NCBI GenBank assembly: GCA_002811645.1
Contig: PDIP01000014.1
Location: 1 to 64,000, forward strand
Length of the DNA: 64,000 nt
Source of the DNA: Corallochytrium limacisporum
Lineage: Eukaryota; Opisthokonta
Direction of reading: 5' to 3'
The position numbers and the translations under genes were made by a program. Shown piece after piece: positions 1-10,411 of this stretch. The notes beneath the pieces are model-generated. The model was not told the DNA's origin. It saw nothing but the letters and a program-made list of their open reading frames with translations, and ran no database searches. Within the stretch, counting starts at the first letter, position 1, and each line of letters opens with the position of its first letter.

Positions 1-162
1 GGGGGGGGTGTCGTGACCGTGTGGACAGATGACTGGCGAGTTGGGAGGGTGGAGAAATATGCTGCAATGTACTACATTTCTTTATATAGGACGTTCAAAT
101 GGGCCTACAGATGGCGATACGATGCCATTGTGAAGAGAGCGGGGAGTGTCATTGATAATGGA

Positions 163-1197
163 TTAGTGCATATAGTACTTATGAGTTCCTCCAGAGCTCA
201 TGTGCTGACCTTCAAATTCGTAGCTGATTGTGAAGTCGAGGTCACGGTGGTTCTTCTCGTTGGGTTTGCACTCGAGAGTACCCGACACGGTCTCCCCTTT
301 GCGGATCGTCAATACCTCGGGCATATAGAATACAGTCTGCTTCCAGTGAGTGTCAGTGTAGTGAGGAGAAGTCGTAAAGAAGATAGGCTTATGGCAATCA
401 TTGAACCAAGTGTCGAAGTACAGGACCCAAGCGTGGATGTAGTCGTTGCGCTTGGCAGTCAGCTTCCACGGAACAGTGAATGATAAATCCTCCTTCTTAA
501 CCTTGTGAATGTCACATTCAAAGATCATGTCTTGGTCAGTGCACACTTGGTTGGAGTCCACGACGTCAACTAAAGGCTCCTGCAGTACCTGCTGCTTCAA
601 TGGCGAATAGTCGAATCCATAGACATTGTCCCACCATTCGATCTTTGATTCCTTATACTCTGCATCCTCAATGGCACTGAAATAGAGGCGACAGCTGCTG
701 GGGTACAAAAGTCCGTCGTCAGCAAGCCACTTGTCACGAGCGTACAGCACAGTATCCAACATGCTTTCATAGAAGAGCGCGTAACCCATCCACTCAGAAA
801 TAATAATATCGACCTTTTCCACTGGGAGCTGAATCTCCTCAACCTTGCCCTGAATAAGGGTTACCTTGTCCTCGAAGCCATTCAAGGAAACAATTTCGCG
901 AGCTTTGGTGATGATACGGGCCATATCAACACCATAGACATGCTTAGCACCGGCCTTGGCAGCAAACATGCAGAGGATACCAGTGCCGCAACCGATATCT
1001 AGGACAACTTTGTCTTTGAACATGTGGGCATTCTGCATGATCGCACGCTGGTAAGTGACGGTGCGCACGCGATCCTTCAACATCTCTTCGTGAATGCCAA
1101 AATGGGAGTATGAATCAAAATAGTAGTCAGCAGCTGAGAGCTGATTAAGCTCCTCCTGCGTCTTCCCACTCCCGGTGGTTCCATTGGTGTCCGCCAT
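163..1197 (-). CDS. PRMT1: Protein arginine N-methyltransferase 1 (type I PRMT)
   Basis: Transfers methyl groups from S-adenosylmethionine to arginines of histones and RNA-binding proteins, giving asymmetric dimethylarginine. The 344-residue product is nearly all catalytic core. It shows the SAM-binding motif [10 protein letters not shown] (about 65-73), the double-E loop [11 protein letters not shown] with Glu135 and Glu144, and the THW loop (283-285) before the beta-barrel half. Length and order fit PRMT1. A longer open frame begins at a TTG (1248); I chose the ATG at 1197 because it has a good context (ACAATGG) and matches the short PRMT1 N-terminus. The C-terminus (KYYMH) is a little unlike the usual ending. 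PRMT3, 6 and 8 are less likely: there is no zinc finger or long N-terminal extension. Identity is very secure; the subtype is secure by family resemblance. Confidence 0.95.
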   Translation of the reverse strand: MADTNGTTGSGKTQEELNQLSAADYYFDSYSHFGIHEEMLKDRVRTVTYQRAIMQNAHMFKDKVVLDIGCGTGILCMFAAKAGAKHVYGVDMARIITKAREIVSLNGFEDKVTLIQGKVEEIQLPVEKVDIIISEWMGYALFYESMLDTVLYARDKWLADDGLLYPSSCRLYFSAIEDAEYKESKIEWWDNVYGFDYSPLKQQVLQEPLVDVVDSNQVCTDQDMIFECDIHKVKKEDLSFTVPWKLTAKRNDYIHAWVLYFDTWFNDCHKPIFFTTSPHYTDTHWKQTVFYMPEVLTIRKGETVSGTLECKPNEKNHRDLDFTISYEFEGQHMSSGGTHKYYMH

Positions 1198-3386
1198 TGT
1201 GATCCTCTGACCGTGTTCTTTCAATAGACGAACAGACAGGGGGTTCAAGACTGTTTTATGTAATCGAAATTATCTTATGAAAGAGGCAAACATAAAATCG
1301 TGTAGAACTCCTCTGTTTCAAATACCACTTCATAAAGAGGCCCTGTGAAACCCACTCCATCGGGACATTCACCGAACGCTGGCGCTGCCTATCGGCAGGA
1401 GGGTTCGGTCGCACGCGGGCTTTGAAGGGGAGGGCCCTTTGCCGCACGTTTTGCCACCGCAATGTCTCCGCGAGTGTTTCAGTATGGGAAACCATTGCTT
1501 CGCAGTTTCCTCTAGTGACATGTTTCACGCGTCGTCCCATACCCTATGCCCGCGAGAAACACGAGAACACATGCGAGGGCTGGCAGGTTTATCCAGAGCA
1601 GATACGAACCTAAACACTTTAGCCGGCAGCCTGCTACCGTATATATTTGCTATACTAGACCGAACAAGGAGCCTTGCAATGGGGACCTGGGAGAGAAATT
1701 CTCAGTAATTCACATAAAGCAGTAGGCCACTATGTGTAGTATTGATTTACTCTGTTATACATACTATGATTGGAATCGTTAGCTGAGCAGCTGATGCATA
1801 GTTTGTGACAGCATGACTTGGTTTGGAGGGGATCAAAGTGCGTGCACAGTTGGACCTCAGTATCATACTCCAAGTGATGCACACACCACCTGCCCCAAAT
1901 GTGTGTCGCACTTTTAGAGTTTACTTATGCTGTGCTGCCTTGTAGATTCCCTTCGGGCCTTCGGGGAGCTTGACAGCGGCATCTTTCAATACCGAGTCCT
2001 CATCGAAATGCTGACTCTTGACGTTGGGACCCGGTAGAGCCAATTTTGCTCGCAGCAGCTGGATTGTACAAAGTTTGTTCAGCTCTTACACTGTCTACAC
2101 GTGCCCTGAGATCATTGCCTACGGCAAACGCCTTCTGGGTTTCAGAAGCACCGTCCCAGGGACTTCGAACCATGGCTGCAATGTCCCTTGTCAAGGTCTC
2201 TTCGTTTCTTGAAATTCAACTATTATGGACCGTAGTACTTCATAAGATTCTCAGCATCATACCCATAAGAGCCTTCAGGCTTGTCAGACCATCCACCGAC
2301 CGTTCCCGTTTCAACGTTCACGCAATGGTGGGTTGGGAACACCCATATTGGTTTCCTGTTCGCTGTTCTGTGCACTTTCAAGGTAAGGAGCCGAAAAGCG
2401 TGTTTCCGAAGTGGTATTAAATATATGGCACCTTGGGTATTTGGTGTTTCTGTGTGCACGAGCGTGAAGAAGATGAACGTTTCAGTCCGAGAAGGGGTTT
2501 GCGGGCACTGAATTGTTATCGACAGCTGTTCTAGTTGAAAGCTATGTACAAGGAAGCCGAGTCTTGACCGCGCAACAGAAATGGAAGGCAGCGGGTTTGT
2601 AGCTTACGAAAAGCCTCCTTAAATGTGTACCTGTGCGTGCAAATCGGAAACCAGCCCATGATGCTGCACATGATGGCCCCTACTCTCCGCATCGCCGCGG
2701 TCGACATATGGAGCAATCGATAGGTTCATAGCCATGCTGTAGTTCGGTTGGGATGAAGTATTGCTGATGGGTGGCTCTACATGAACCTTATCCCGAGAGA
2801 CGTCATGGAAAGATGGCCCACAAAGGCTACGGCGACTGATAGTGTTACGTTGCTAAGGGCCTCAGCGCATCCAGGTTGTCCACTCATCCGCCAAAACTCC
2901 TTCACTCTATAAAGACTTTGGCGAAATTGAAGAGTTCACGGGAGTGGCTATTTTGATTCATTTGTATTCTTAAAATATGTCTGAGCACGCCTCTTGGGTC
3001 CTGCACAAGTATTATAGTAAGTATTGTTATACGCAACCCTACAAGCCGCCTGCCACGAAATGCAGGCTTAGTGGTATATAGATTGAGTACCAAATTTGGT
3101 GAGGTTTCGGCGCAATGAATACCTATGCGCGTCGGTAGAACATATCCCGGATGAGCGAGGCTCATTGTCCTTTAAGCCATTGCCGGCAGGTGACGTGTAA
3201 GGGACAAGAGCTCCAGCATATCCAACAGTACACGGAACCTGGTCTGGCTGAGGAAAATGACATTGACACTCTTCAACAGTTCTTCAAAGAGTGTGCCCCT
3301 GCTACGTGAAGGTGGACGCCATAGATGTGCTTCACTTGTATTCAATATTAAGCCAATCGTAGGTGCCATGCAGCTCCAGTTCCAAA
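1198..3386. other. Intergenic stretch with candidate minus-strand coding fragments
   Basis: 2.2 kb between PRMT1 (-) and erlin (+), so it should hold both promoters. No complete recognisable gene. On the minus strand two pieces look protein-like. One, at about 2223-2459, ends in the residues YGYDAENLMKYYGP and a double stop. The other, at about 1924-2194, has a reading ending in KLPEGPKGIYKAAQHK (stop near 1924) in one frame and an open frame with LYNPAAASK in another. They may be exons of a small spliced gene or a frame-disrupted gene. I do not recognise the family. The rest shows nothing. Confidence 0.35.
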
Positions 3387-4391
3387 ATGCTAAACGGAGT
3401 CAGTGCATTCGTTGGTATTATATTGGTTGGTTCAATAGCTTTCCTATTGCCGTTCCTTTCTGCTGCTCTTGTCCAGATCGATGAGGGCTTTCTTGGGGTC
3501 TACTATATTGGTGGCGCTCTTCAGGACTACGTCTCAGGCCCTGGCTATCACTTCATGGTACCGTACTTGACTGATATGGTGCCGATTCAAACTACAATCC
3601 AAACTGATGAAGTCAAAAACGTGCCTTGTGGTACGAGCGGCGGGGTTATGGTGTACTTTGACAAGGTAGAAGTCGTGAATCGCCTCAAACCAGAGGCAGT
3701 TTTGGAAACAGTTCGAAACTACGGAGTGAACTATGATCACACCTTGATCTATGACAAGGTGCACCATGAAATCAATCAGTTCTGTAGCTCGCACACACTG
3801 CAAGAGATCTACATTGACCAATTCGATCAAATCGATGAGAACCTCATTGAGGCGCTCCAGGCAGGATGCAATCGATGGGTTCCTGGCCTTGACGTTATCA
3901 GCGTAAGAGTTACAAAGCCCAGGATCCCGGACAACATCAAGAAGCAATATGAGTTGATGGAGGAGGAAAAGACCAAGCTGCTGGTCGCCGAGCAGACCAA
4001 GAGGCTGGTAGAAAAGGAGGCTGAGACGGAACGTAGACGAGCCATTATTGCTGCACAAAAAGAAGCTGAGATCAGTCGCATCAATTTCGAGATGCAAATT
4101 GCGGAAAGGGAAAGCATCAAGACCATGCAGCAGATTGAGGATGAGGCTGAGCTAGCAAGACAGCGAGCAAAAGCCGACGCTGAGTACTATGCTGCTGAGC
4201 TGGAAGCAAGGGGAAATGCTATGAAATTGACTGCAGAGTATCTTGAATTGATGAAGTACAAGAGCCTTGCCAGCAATGCCAAGCTGTTCTTTGGGTCAAA
4301 CCTACCCGAATACTTCGGAAACCTCTCCTTAGGCCCAATCCCATCCACATCAAACATGACTGACGTCTCTGGCCCCAACAACCCTGTATAG
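3387..4391 (+). CDS. ERLIN: Erlin, ER lipid-raft SPFH-domain protein
   Basis: Erlins are ER membrane proteins of the prohibitin/SPFH family. In animals ERLIN1 and ERLIN2 form large ring complexes that bind activated IP3 receptors and recruit the ligase RNF170 for their degradation; they also affect sterol regulation. The 334-residue product has one N-terminal membrane helix (about 8-24), then the SPFH domain with the erlin-typical stretch TDEVKNVPCGTSGGVMVYFD, the pair TLIYDKVHHE and FDQIDENL, a charged coiled coil (about 190-265) and the KADAEYYAAE segment. A GTG at 3363 would add eight residues; the ATG at 3387 (AAAATG) is the better start. The family is unmistakable; I cannot say whether it is closer to ERLIN1 or ERLIN2, and a single ancestral copy is likely. 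Confidence 0.95.
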   Translation: MLNGVSAFVGIILVGSIAFLLPFLSAALVQIDEGFLGVYYIGGALQDYVSGPGYHFMVPYLTDMVPIQTTIQTDEVKNVPCGTSGGVMVYFDKVEVVNRLKPEAVLETVRNYGVNYDHTLIYDKVHHEINQFCSSHTLQEIYIDQFDQIDENLIEALQAGCNRWVPGLDVISVRVTKPRIPDNIKKQYELMEEEKTKLLVAEQTKRLVEKEAETERRRAIIAAQKEAEISRINFEMQIAERESIKTMQQIEDEAELARQRAKADAEYYAAELEARGNAMKLTAEYLELMKYKSLASNAKLFFGSNLPEYFGNLSLGPIPSTSNMTDVSGPNNPV

Positions 4392-4833
4392 GCTGTGAGT
4401 TACGGATTGAAAATACATACCCATACCATCCCTACAGGCAATTCAATCTCGAGCATACGCACTACAGCCCTATTGCGAAGATTCCGTTCGCGTCGCCTTC
4501 CAGCGAGTGCGGGATTGCAAAACAAAAAATTAACCCTTTGCGCGGGCGACGGAAGAGGAACCCCACGCAAGAAAAGCCAAAACAAAAGATAACTATATTC
4601 AATGTATGAGTGACACATTGGATGAGAACCCATTGGGACGGGGAAAACGGAACAACTTCCCCACGAACTGACCCGCATTTTGAAGTGGGCTGGGCGGGTC
4701 TCAGAGGAGATGAGAGTCACAATGGCTTCAAAACTGGGAGTTTGTGGTACTTAGTGAGGAGTAACTCTTTCAAAATAGATCACCCACCTTGTAGTACTAT
4801 CTGGCTGTACAATACAAGGGACAAGAGTGCAGG
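4392..4833. other. Intergenic, erlin 3' end to debranching enzyme promoter
   Basis: 442 bases between two plus-strand genes. No coding frame with recognisable content, RNA gene or repeat seen. It should hold the erlin 3' UTR and the promoter of the debranching enzyme. Confidence 0.6.
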
Positions 4834-7800
4834 ATGCCAACTAAGAAACAAACAAAGAAGCCGCCCCCATTGGTTCGCCGGCGATCATTGTCGTGGAAGC
4901 CGGATCCGGGTACGCAGGAGAATGACATCGTTGTCGTTGAACTGTTCGAGGACTCAGGATTCTTTGAAACTCAACATTTTCGTCTGTACAAGAATGACAC
5001 CCTCCGATTCAGACTCGCACCCCAGCTTCAAGGGCACGCTGTGAAAGTCGAAACCAACTATCCCCTTTCAGGGGAGCCCTTCGACCGCGAGGCCTTTCGT
5101 ATCATTGACTGGGACTACTTGTCTGTCTATGGAAAAACATTTGACACGGGTGATCGGCAGTCTGATCTAGAACTATGGTGTGACGGTGCCTTTGAATTCC
5201 AGTTCTCCTGGAGCGATGATGGAAAGGCTAAAATGATCCATTGTTACTTTATGGTAGAGCCGCTGCTTAAGAATGCTCAAGGTGGAATTGTTCCCCTGGA
5301 CTCTATTTCCATTCAAACCGTTATTTCCAAGCTTCTAGGTCCGGTCACGGAATGGAAAGACCGTCTTGAGGCTTCTGTGCAAGCGGGCTACAATATGATA
5401 CACTTCACACCAGTACAAGAGCTTGGGGCTTCGGGTTCTGCGTATAGCTTAGCTGATCAAACCAGCCTCGAACCCCGCATCTTTGGTGAAAATAAGGGGA
5501 AGCATTACACTCTGCTGGAGAATGCTTTGGGCTATCTAGAAGAGAATGGGGTACTGGCTATTGTTGACATGGTGTGGAATCACACAGCGGATAACAGCAC
5601 ATGGCTGCTAGATCACCCGGAAGCTGGCTATAATCTAGAGAACAGTCCCCATCTTCTGCCAGCTTATGCGATAGATGAAGCCATCGGTCGCTTTAGTCGT
5701 GACATCGGTGATGAGATATATGACGACATCAAACCAGCGGTCACTCATTGGCAGGACATCGAACGGATCAAAGAGAAAATGAGAGATATCGTCTTACCCG
5801 GACTCAAACTTTGGGAGTTCTTCGTTATCGACGTTGATTCGTGCTTGGATGAGTTCATGACCATCCGGAAAAAGTCCAGTAAACAACAAAATGGTACTGT
5901 GGAGGGTGATGTTTACATTGTCCGAAGAAATTACCAGCGAAACAGTGCCACCATCAACATGGAAGTAGCAATTTCGACGTATGCTCAGCTTTCAGATGAA
6001 GAAGCGGAAGCAGCACTCAGGCAGAAGATCGAGGAACTCAATCTCATTGAGTACCAGCGAAGCAACTCCATCTGCGAAAGTGTAGTCGATAGCCTCGGGG
6101 GAACAATGTCCTGGGAGCGACTTGATCCCAATGGTCCTAAACGCGGGTCTATCTCCAGAGCATGCCCCCTCGCTCCTGTGTACTTTACTCGTTTATCTAA
6201 CTCAAAGTACGACAACGCACCGGACAGTGATGTGGTCAAGGGCATAAACGGACGGTATATCCTTGCCAACAATGGATGGGTTATGAATATTGATCCGTTG
6301 CGAGACTTTGCTTCCAAGGACTTCGAAGTCTATGTGCGTCGTGAGGTTATTATTTGGGGGGATTGTGTGAAGCTGCGTTACGGAAAATGTCGGGGCGACA
6401 ACCCATGGCTATGGGACCACATGGCTCAGTACACAGTAGACATGGCAAAGCGATTCAACGGGTTTCGCATCGACAATTGTCACTCGACACCGCTGCCTCT
6501 GGCTGAGTACATGCTAGACAAAGCTCGCAATGTTCGGACCGATTTGTACGTCATGGCAGAGCTGTTCACGGGCAGCGAACAGACGGACAACAGATTTGTC
6601 AATCGCCTTGGGCTGGCCTCGTTAATCAGAGAAGCAATGCAAGTACCAAATTGCCGGGAACTTGGTCGCGTGGTCCACCGCTATGGAGGCAAACCTCTGG
6701 GATCATTTATGACCCCTTCACCCCGCACCTTTAAGCCATCAATCGCTCATGCCTTGTTCATGGATTGTACCCACGACAACCAGACCCCGTTTCAGAAAAG
6801 AAGTGTACTAGACTACCTGCCCAACGCGGCGGTCAGCGCCATGATTTGCTGCGCATACGGATCCACGAGAGGCTATGATGAACTGACTGCTAAGAACCCA
6901 GAAGTTGTTCAGGAATGGCGGTCCTACATGTCATGGGGTAAGCAGGCAAAGCAAATGTCTATGCATACGGGTATCGTTAGAGCTCGAAAGGTCTTGAATG
7001 ACTTACATGTTTTGATGGGCAAGCGAGGTTTTTCGACCATATATATCGATCAAATGACTGATGAAGTTCTTACGGTCACTCGCCAGTCAGTAGATACCCA
7101 TGAGAGCTACTTATTATATATCAAATCTGCCTTCTCCCGCGAACACACTCAGGATGACGGCCATGCCCCGGACCTCTTCATCCCTGGAAAGGTGGTAGGT
7201 ATCGAGCTCGAGGGTCGGATCAATCCGGATCCGGATAGGGAATTTGTGGAGGATCAAGATGTCTTGCTTGGTTTGCATCACGGAGCTTATATTGCGGAGA
7301 ACATTCAGATCACAGAATCGAGGTATTGTACAGCTGAACCAGCGGGACAGCAGACCAAGATCTGGTTTCAGGACTTCCAACCGGGCACGATCGTTCTCTT
7401 TAGAATCGAGTTGAACACGCCGCTTGAAGATCTCGAGGCCATGCACAACTACATGCACCTAACCAAGGTATCAGGAGGTCGTGGCTTACGGTACTCTAAC
7501 CAGTGTCCCACTGGACTGGCCTTGGCACTCAAGGATATCCCTTATACGGGCTTGAATCGCTTGTTGTATCGTTGTGCAGAAGAAGAAGGATCAGGTCCCT
7601 GCGCCGGGGGTGCCTATGACATTCCCGGTGATGGGCCTGTGATCTATTGTGGTTTGGAGGGCCTTGAATCACGCATGCAACCCATTAGAGAAGAAAACAA
7701 TCTTGGGCATGCTCTCTGCGCCAATATCCGAGATGGTCCATGGCTGATGGACTGGGTCGTGAGTCGCCTATGTGGTGTCAATGAGACCCGCAAGATTGGT

Positions 7801-9438
7801 GAGTGGATAGGAGAGGGCATTCGGCAGATCAAGCTATTGCCTTCGTATCTTCATCCTGCGTATTTTGATAGCCTTCTCCGCATTGCCTACGCCGAGACTG
7901 TGTCCCAAGTCTACAGTCGCATGCCGAATTACGTTGCCGAAGGCGATGCTTTCTCACAACGCTTGGCGCTAACCTCCGTTCAACTATACGGAGAAGTCCA
8001 AGGTGCTGAATTGATGAAGGCCCAAATTCAGGCGAAGGTTGGGAACAAGCCAGTCCTTAATGGTTCGATCGCGGCGGGTCTCTCACACTTCAGCACCGGA
8101 TATATGCGATGCTGGGGACGTGACACATTTATTTGTTTGCGCGGCCTGTTCCTGGTCACTGGTCGCTCGGACGAAGCCAAGGACACTATATTGGCTTTTG
8201 CCTCTTGTCTTCGGCATGGCTTGATCCCCAATTTGCTGGATGGCTGTGAGAACCCGCGCTTCAATTGTCGAGATGCAGTGTGGTGGTGGATGCAAGCGAT
8301 CCAGGACTACTGCACATTAGTTGAAGGGGGCGAACACATTTTGAAGGAGAAGGTGACCCGCTTGTTCCCTACCGATGACCAAGATGAGTGTAACGAGTGG
8401 AGTGGGGAACTGCCGGTGATGAGTCTCAGCGAAGTGATGCAAGAAGCACTGCAGAAACATGCCTGGGGCATTTCTTTCCGCGAATGGAACGCTGGGACTA
8501 CCATCGACGATCGCATGACTGACAAGGGATTTAAAGTTGATGTCCGCTTCGAGGAAGAAACAGGCATGGTCTACGGCGGCAATGACATGAATTGTGGTAC
8601 TTGGATGGATAAGCTGGGTGAAAGTACCCGTGCTGGCAACAGAGGCATTCCAGCAACCCCGCGTGATGGAGCGGACGTAGAGATTATTGGACTGCTGAAG
8701 AGTACAACCCGATGGTTAGCTCAGATGAGTGCCAAGCGAATGTACCCATTTGATGGAGTCACTATTGGCAGTGGATCGACCAAACTGTCCTTCAAGGAAT
8801 GGGACAGCAAGCTCCAGAAGTCTTTCGAGCATAAGTTCTATGTCCCAGAAAACGACAAGGATGACCACCGCTACGATGTACAGACTGATCTTGTTCACCG
8901 TCGCGGCATATATAAGGACACTGTCGGATCCCACAGTGGCTACACCGATTACCAACTCCGGCCCAATTTCTTTGTGGCCATGGCCGTGGCTCCCGAAATG
9001 TTTGACCATGATCATGCTCGTCGTGCCTTGGCCATCGGCGCCGGTGAGCTGTTGGGCCCACTTGGGGTGAAGACCCTTGACAGCCGTGACTGGAAATACC
9101 GCGGAAACTATGAGAATAGCATCGATTCTGATGAATATGAATCCTCGAAGGGCTTTAACTATCACCAAGGTCCAGAATGGCTCTGGCCCTTGGGCTACTA
9201 TCTTCGTGCTCTGCTCATCTTTGATGGCAAGAACGACCTGAAGCGGACCGTGAGCCGGATCGAGAGGCTGACGGCGAACCACAAGAATCATATTCGTCGG
9301 GATCCTTGGCGTGGTCTACCGGAACTGACCAATGCCAATGGTGCCTACTGTGCCGAAAGTTGCACTACCCAAGCCTGGAGTATGGCAACTCTCCTGGATA
9401 CCCTGTATGACATCGTGCAGCGGAGTTCCGGAGGGTGA
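4834..9438 (+). CDS. AGL: Glycogen debranching enzyme (4-alpha-glucanotransferase / amylo-alpha-1,6-glucosidase)
   Basis: Bifunctional cytosolic enzyme of glycogen breakdown: it moves a maltotriosyl group from a branch stub, then hydrolyses the remaining alpha-1,6-linked glucose. The 1534-residue product matches the length of animal AGL and yeast Gdb1. The N-terminal half is a GH13-like transferase: MVWNHTADNS near 246-255, the nucleophile motif GFRIDNCHSTP with Asp547, and an acid/base candidate Glu576 in VMAELF. The C-terminal half is the GH133 glucosidase, with RCWGRDTF (about 1092-1099) and the tryptophan-rich DAVWWWMQA (from Asp1147). The frame is uninterrupted, both catalytic halves are intact, and the usual C-terminus is present. 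The ATG at 4834 opens a basic, proline-rich N-terminus. It implies glycogen rather than starch storage, in line with an opisthokont or amoebozoan. Confidence 0.96.
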   Translation: MPTKKQTKKPPPLVRRRSLSWKPDPGTQENDIVVVELFEDSGFFETQHFRLYKNDTLRFRLAPQLQGHAVKVETNYPLSGEPFDREAFRIIDWDYLSVYGKTFDTGDRQSDLELWCDGAFEFQFSWSDDGKAKMIHCYFMVEPLLKNAQGGIVPLDSISIQTVISKLLGPVTEWKDRLEASVQAGYNMIHFTPVQELGASGSAYSLADQTSLEPRIFGENKGKHYTLLENALGYLEENGVLAIVDMVWNHTADNSTWLLDHPEAGYNLENSPHLLPAYAIDEAIGRFSRDIGDEIYDDIKPAVTHWQDIERIKEKMRDIVLPGLKLWEFFVIDVDSCLDEFMTIRKKSSKQQNGTVEGDVYIVRRNYQRNSATINMEVAISTYAQLSDEEAEAALRQKIEELNLIEYQRSNSICESVVDSLGGTMSWERLDPNGPKRGSISRACPLAPVYFTRLSNSKYDNAPDSDVVKGINGRYILANNGWVMNIDPLRDFASKDFEVYVRREVIIWGDCVKLRYGKCRGDNPWLWDHMAQYTVDMAKRFNGFRIDNCHSTPLPLAEYMLDKARNVRTDLYVMAELFTGSEQTDNRFVNRLGLASLIREAMQVPNCRELGRVVHRYGGKPLGSFMTPSPRTFKPSIAHALFMDCTHDNQTPFQKRSVLDYLPNAAVSAMICCAYGSTRGYDELTAKNPEVVQEWRSYMSWGKQAKQMSMHTGIVRARKVLNDLHVLMGKRGFSTIYIDQMTDEVLTVTRQSVDTHESYLLYIKSAFSREHTQDDGHAPDLFIPGKVVGIELEGRINPDPDREFVEDQDVLLGLHHGAYIAENIQITESRYCTAEPAGQQTKIWFQDFQPGTIVLFRIELNTPLEDLEAMHNYMHLTKVSGGRGLRYSNQCPTGLALALKDIPYTGLNRLLYRCAEEEGSGPCAGGAYDIPGDGPVIYCGLEGLESRMQPIREENNLGHALCANIRDGPWLMDWVVSRLCGVNETRKIGEWIGEGIRQIKLLPSYLHPAYFDSLLRIAYAETVSQVYSRMPNYVAEGDAFSQRLALTSVQLYGEVQGAELMKAQIQAKVGNKPVLNGSIAAGLSHFSTGYMRCWGRDTFICLRGLFLVTGRSDEAKDTILAFASCLRHGLIPNLLDGCENPRFNCRDAVWWWMQAIQDYCTLVEGGEHILKEKVTRLFPTDDQDECNEWSGELPVMSLSEVMQEALQKHAWGISFREWNAGTTIDDRMTDKGFKVDVRFEEETGMVYGGNDMNCGTWMDKLGESTRAGNRGIPATPRDGADVEIIGLLKSTTRWLAQMSAKRMYPFDGVTIGSGSTKLSFKEWDSKLQKSFEHKFYVPENDKDDHRYDVQTDLVHRRGIYKDTVGSHSGYTDYQLRPNFFVAMAVAPEMFDHDHARRALAIGAGELLGPLGVKTLDSRDWKYRGNYENSIDSDEYESSKGFNYHQGPEWLWPLGYYLRALLIFDGKNDLKRTVSRIERLTANHKNHIRRDPWRGLPELTNANGAYCAESCTTQAWSMATLLDTLYDIVQRSSGG

Positions 9439-9503
9439 TCTACATCCAGGTCCAGGGATTTAGTTGTAGTTAAATGCTTTGAGTACTAGTCTATGATAGT
9501 ATG

Positions 9504-10019
9504 CTACATTTTGTACGGCTTGGCCGGGTTGATCCCGATGATGATGCGGCCGTCGTCCATGACTTTACAAATGTGTTTCCGTTGCCGATATCCCTTGCTA
9601 CGAGTCTTCTGGTCCATGTCTAAGTACATTCCTTCACCTCTTTCCATGCTGATGATGTAGTGGTGCCACGGGCACACCAAGCATGCGTGATGCTTTCCAT
9701 CTGCATCCTCTATGTCCTGAATGTCAGCTTCTTCGAGTGGCCCGCCCGCATCTGTTAAAAAAAAAGAGAAAAGTCAATCCAGAAATTAGTGCGAGGTTAG
9801 CATTGACTCTTTCGTAGCCCAGCTTCCACTGACAACAGAATACTTACGATAGCACACAGAGTCCAGGCAGTGATACTCGCCTTTATACATGACCACAATC
9901 ACCATCTCTCCCAGCAAGACTTTCTTGACTGGTTTTCCTTCTACGAGTTCCGAAGTTTGACCGAAGAAAGCCCAATTTTCCACCTCCGATTCGTCCGGAG
10001 TCCCGAGCGACTCGTCCAT
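9504..10019 (-). CDS. RFESD: Soluble Rieske [2Fe-2S] ferredoxin-like protein, two exons
   Basis: Small Rieske-type iron-sulfur protein resembling animal RFESD; it probably passes electrons in the cytosol, with unknown partner. The gene is split. Exon 1 is 10019-9848, the intron is 9847-9752 (96 bp, GTAAGT donor, T-rich tract and TTAACAG acceptor), exon 2 is 9751-9504. Splicing gives 139 residues. The first cluster motif is created across the junction: Cys56-Tyr-His58, followed by AGGPL. The second is Cys84-Pro-Trp-His87 in VCPWHHY. Both cysteine/histidine pairs needed for the cluster are therefore present. Unspliced reading runs into the intron and loses everything after the first cysteine. 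No signal peptide or membrane helix, unlike the bc1-complex Rieske. This is the only secure intron found in the window. Confidence 0.9.
9752..9847 (-). other. Spliceosomal intron of the Rieske gene
   Basis: 96-bp GT-AG intron. The donor reads GTAAGTA; the acceptor follows an uninterrupted run of nine T and reads AACAG. Splicing at these sites joins C to AT, giving the His of the first Rieske motif and an open frame of 81 further codons. Confidence 0.9.
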
Positions 10020-10411
10020 GTTCTAGAATTCAAAAGGTATGGTCCGAACGCGTTCGGACAGGCTGCTCTCAGGATTCGATCAGAGCTCTCCCATATCCTT
10101 TGAAATATGAATGTTTTGGATGATTTCGCCAGTGAGAATTAACACTATTTCTGAGTTCGAAGAGTTTGTGATATAGCTGAATTAGTGCTGGCAAACTGTC
10201 CAGGTCGGCAACGCACACCTGGAGCCAAGCCCATGGGGACAAAAATTTTGAGCTTCCCCATCCGTTCAGTACCGCACGGACACGTCGCTCTGTCACACAG
10301 GACCACTCAGTAACGCAGCCACAGCGGATGGCTGCTATCGTGGGTCAGCCACGAAGGTATACCAAGGTCTGGGAGTTGAATTGTTGAACCATTCTGTTGA
10401 CACACTAAGAA
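10020..10411. promoter_or_regulatory. Divergent promoter region, Rieske (-) / 346-residue protein (+)
   Basis: 392 bp between two divergent start codons, so it must serve both genes. It contains a perfect 18-bp palindrome at 10042-10059, starting 23 bp upstream of the Rieske ATG, with half-site GTCCGAACG and centre ACGCGT. No TATA box is obvious on either side. The promoter role is inferred from gene orientation. Confidence 0.55.
10042..10059. repeat. Perfect 18-bp palindrome in a divergent promoter
   Basis: Both strands read GTCCGAACG followed by its own reverse complement, centred on ACGCGT. Such perfect dyads are typical of dimeric transcription-factor sites. The central hexamer is the core of the MluI cell-cycle box in yeasts, but that link is only suggestive here. 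Confidence 0.6.

Noticed and set aside
2150-2175. GGTTCGA-like element on the minus strand, as in a tRNA B box
   Set aside because: The T-arm cannot pair and no A box or acceptor stem is present at the right distance.
8716-9291. 191-codon minus-strand frame inside the debranching enzyme
   Set aside because: A shadow of the plus-strand coding sequence; no independent family and the plus frame is secure.
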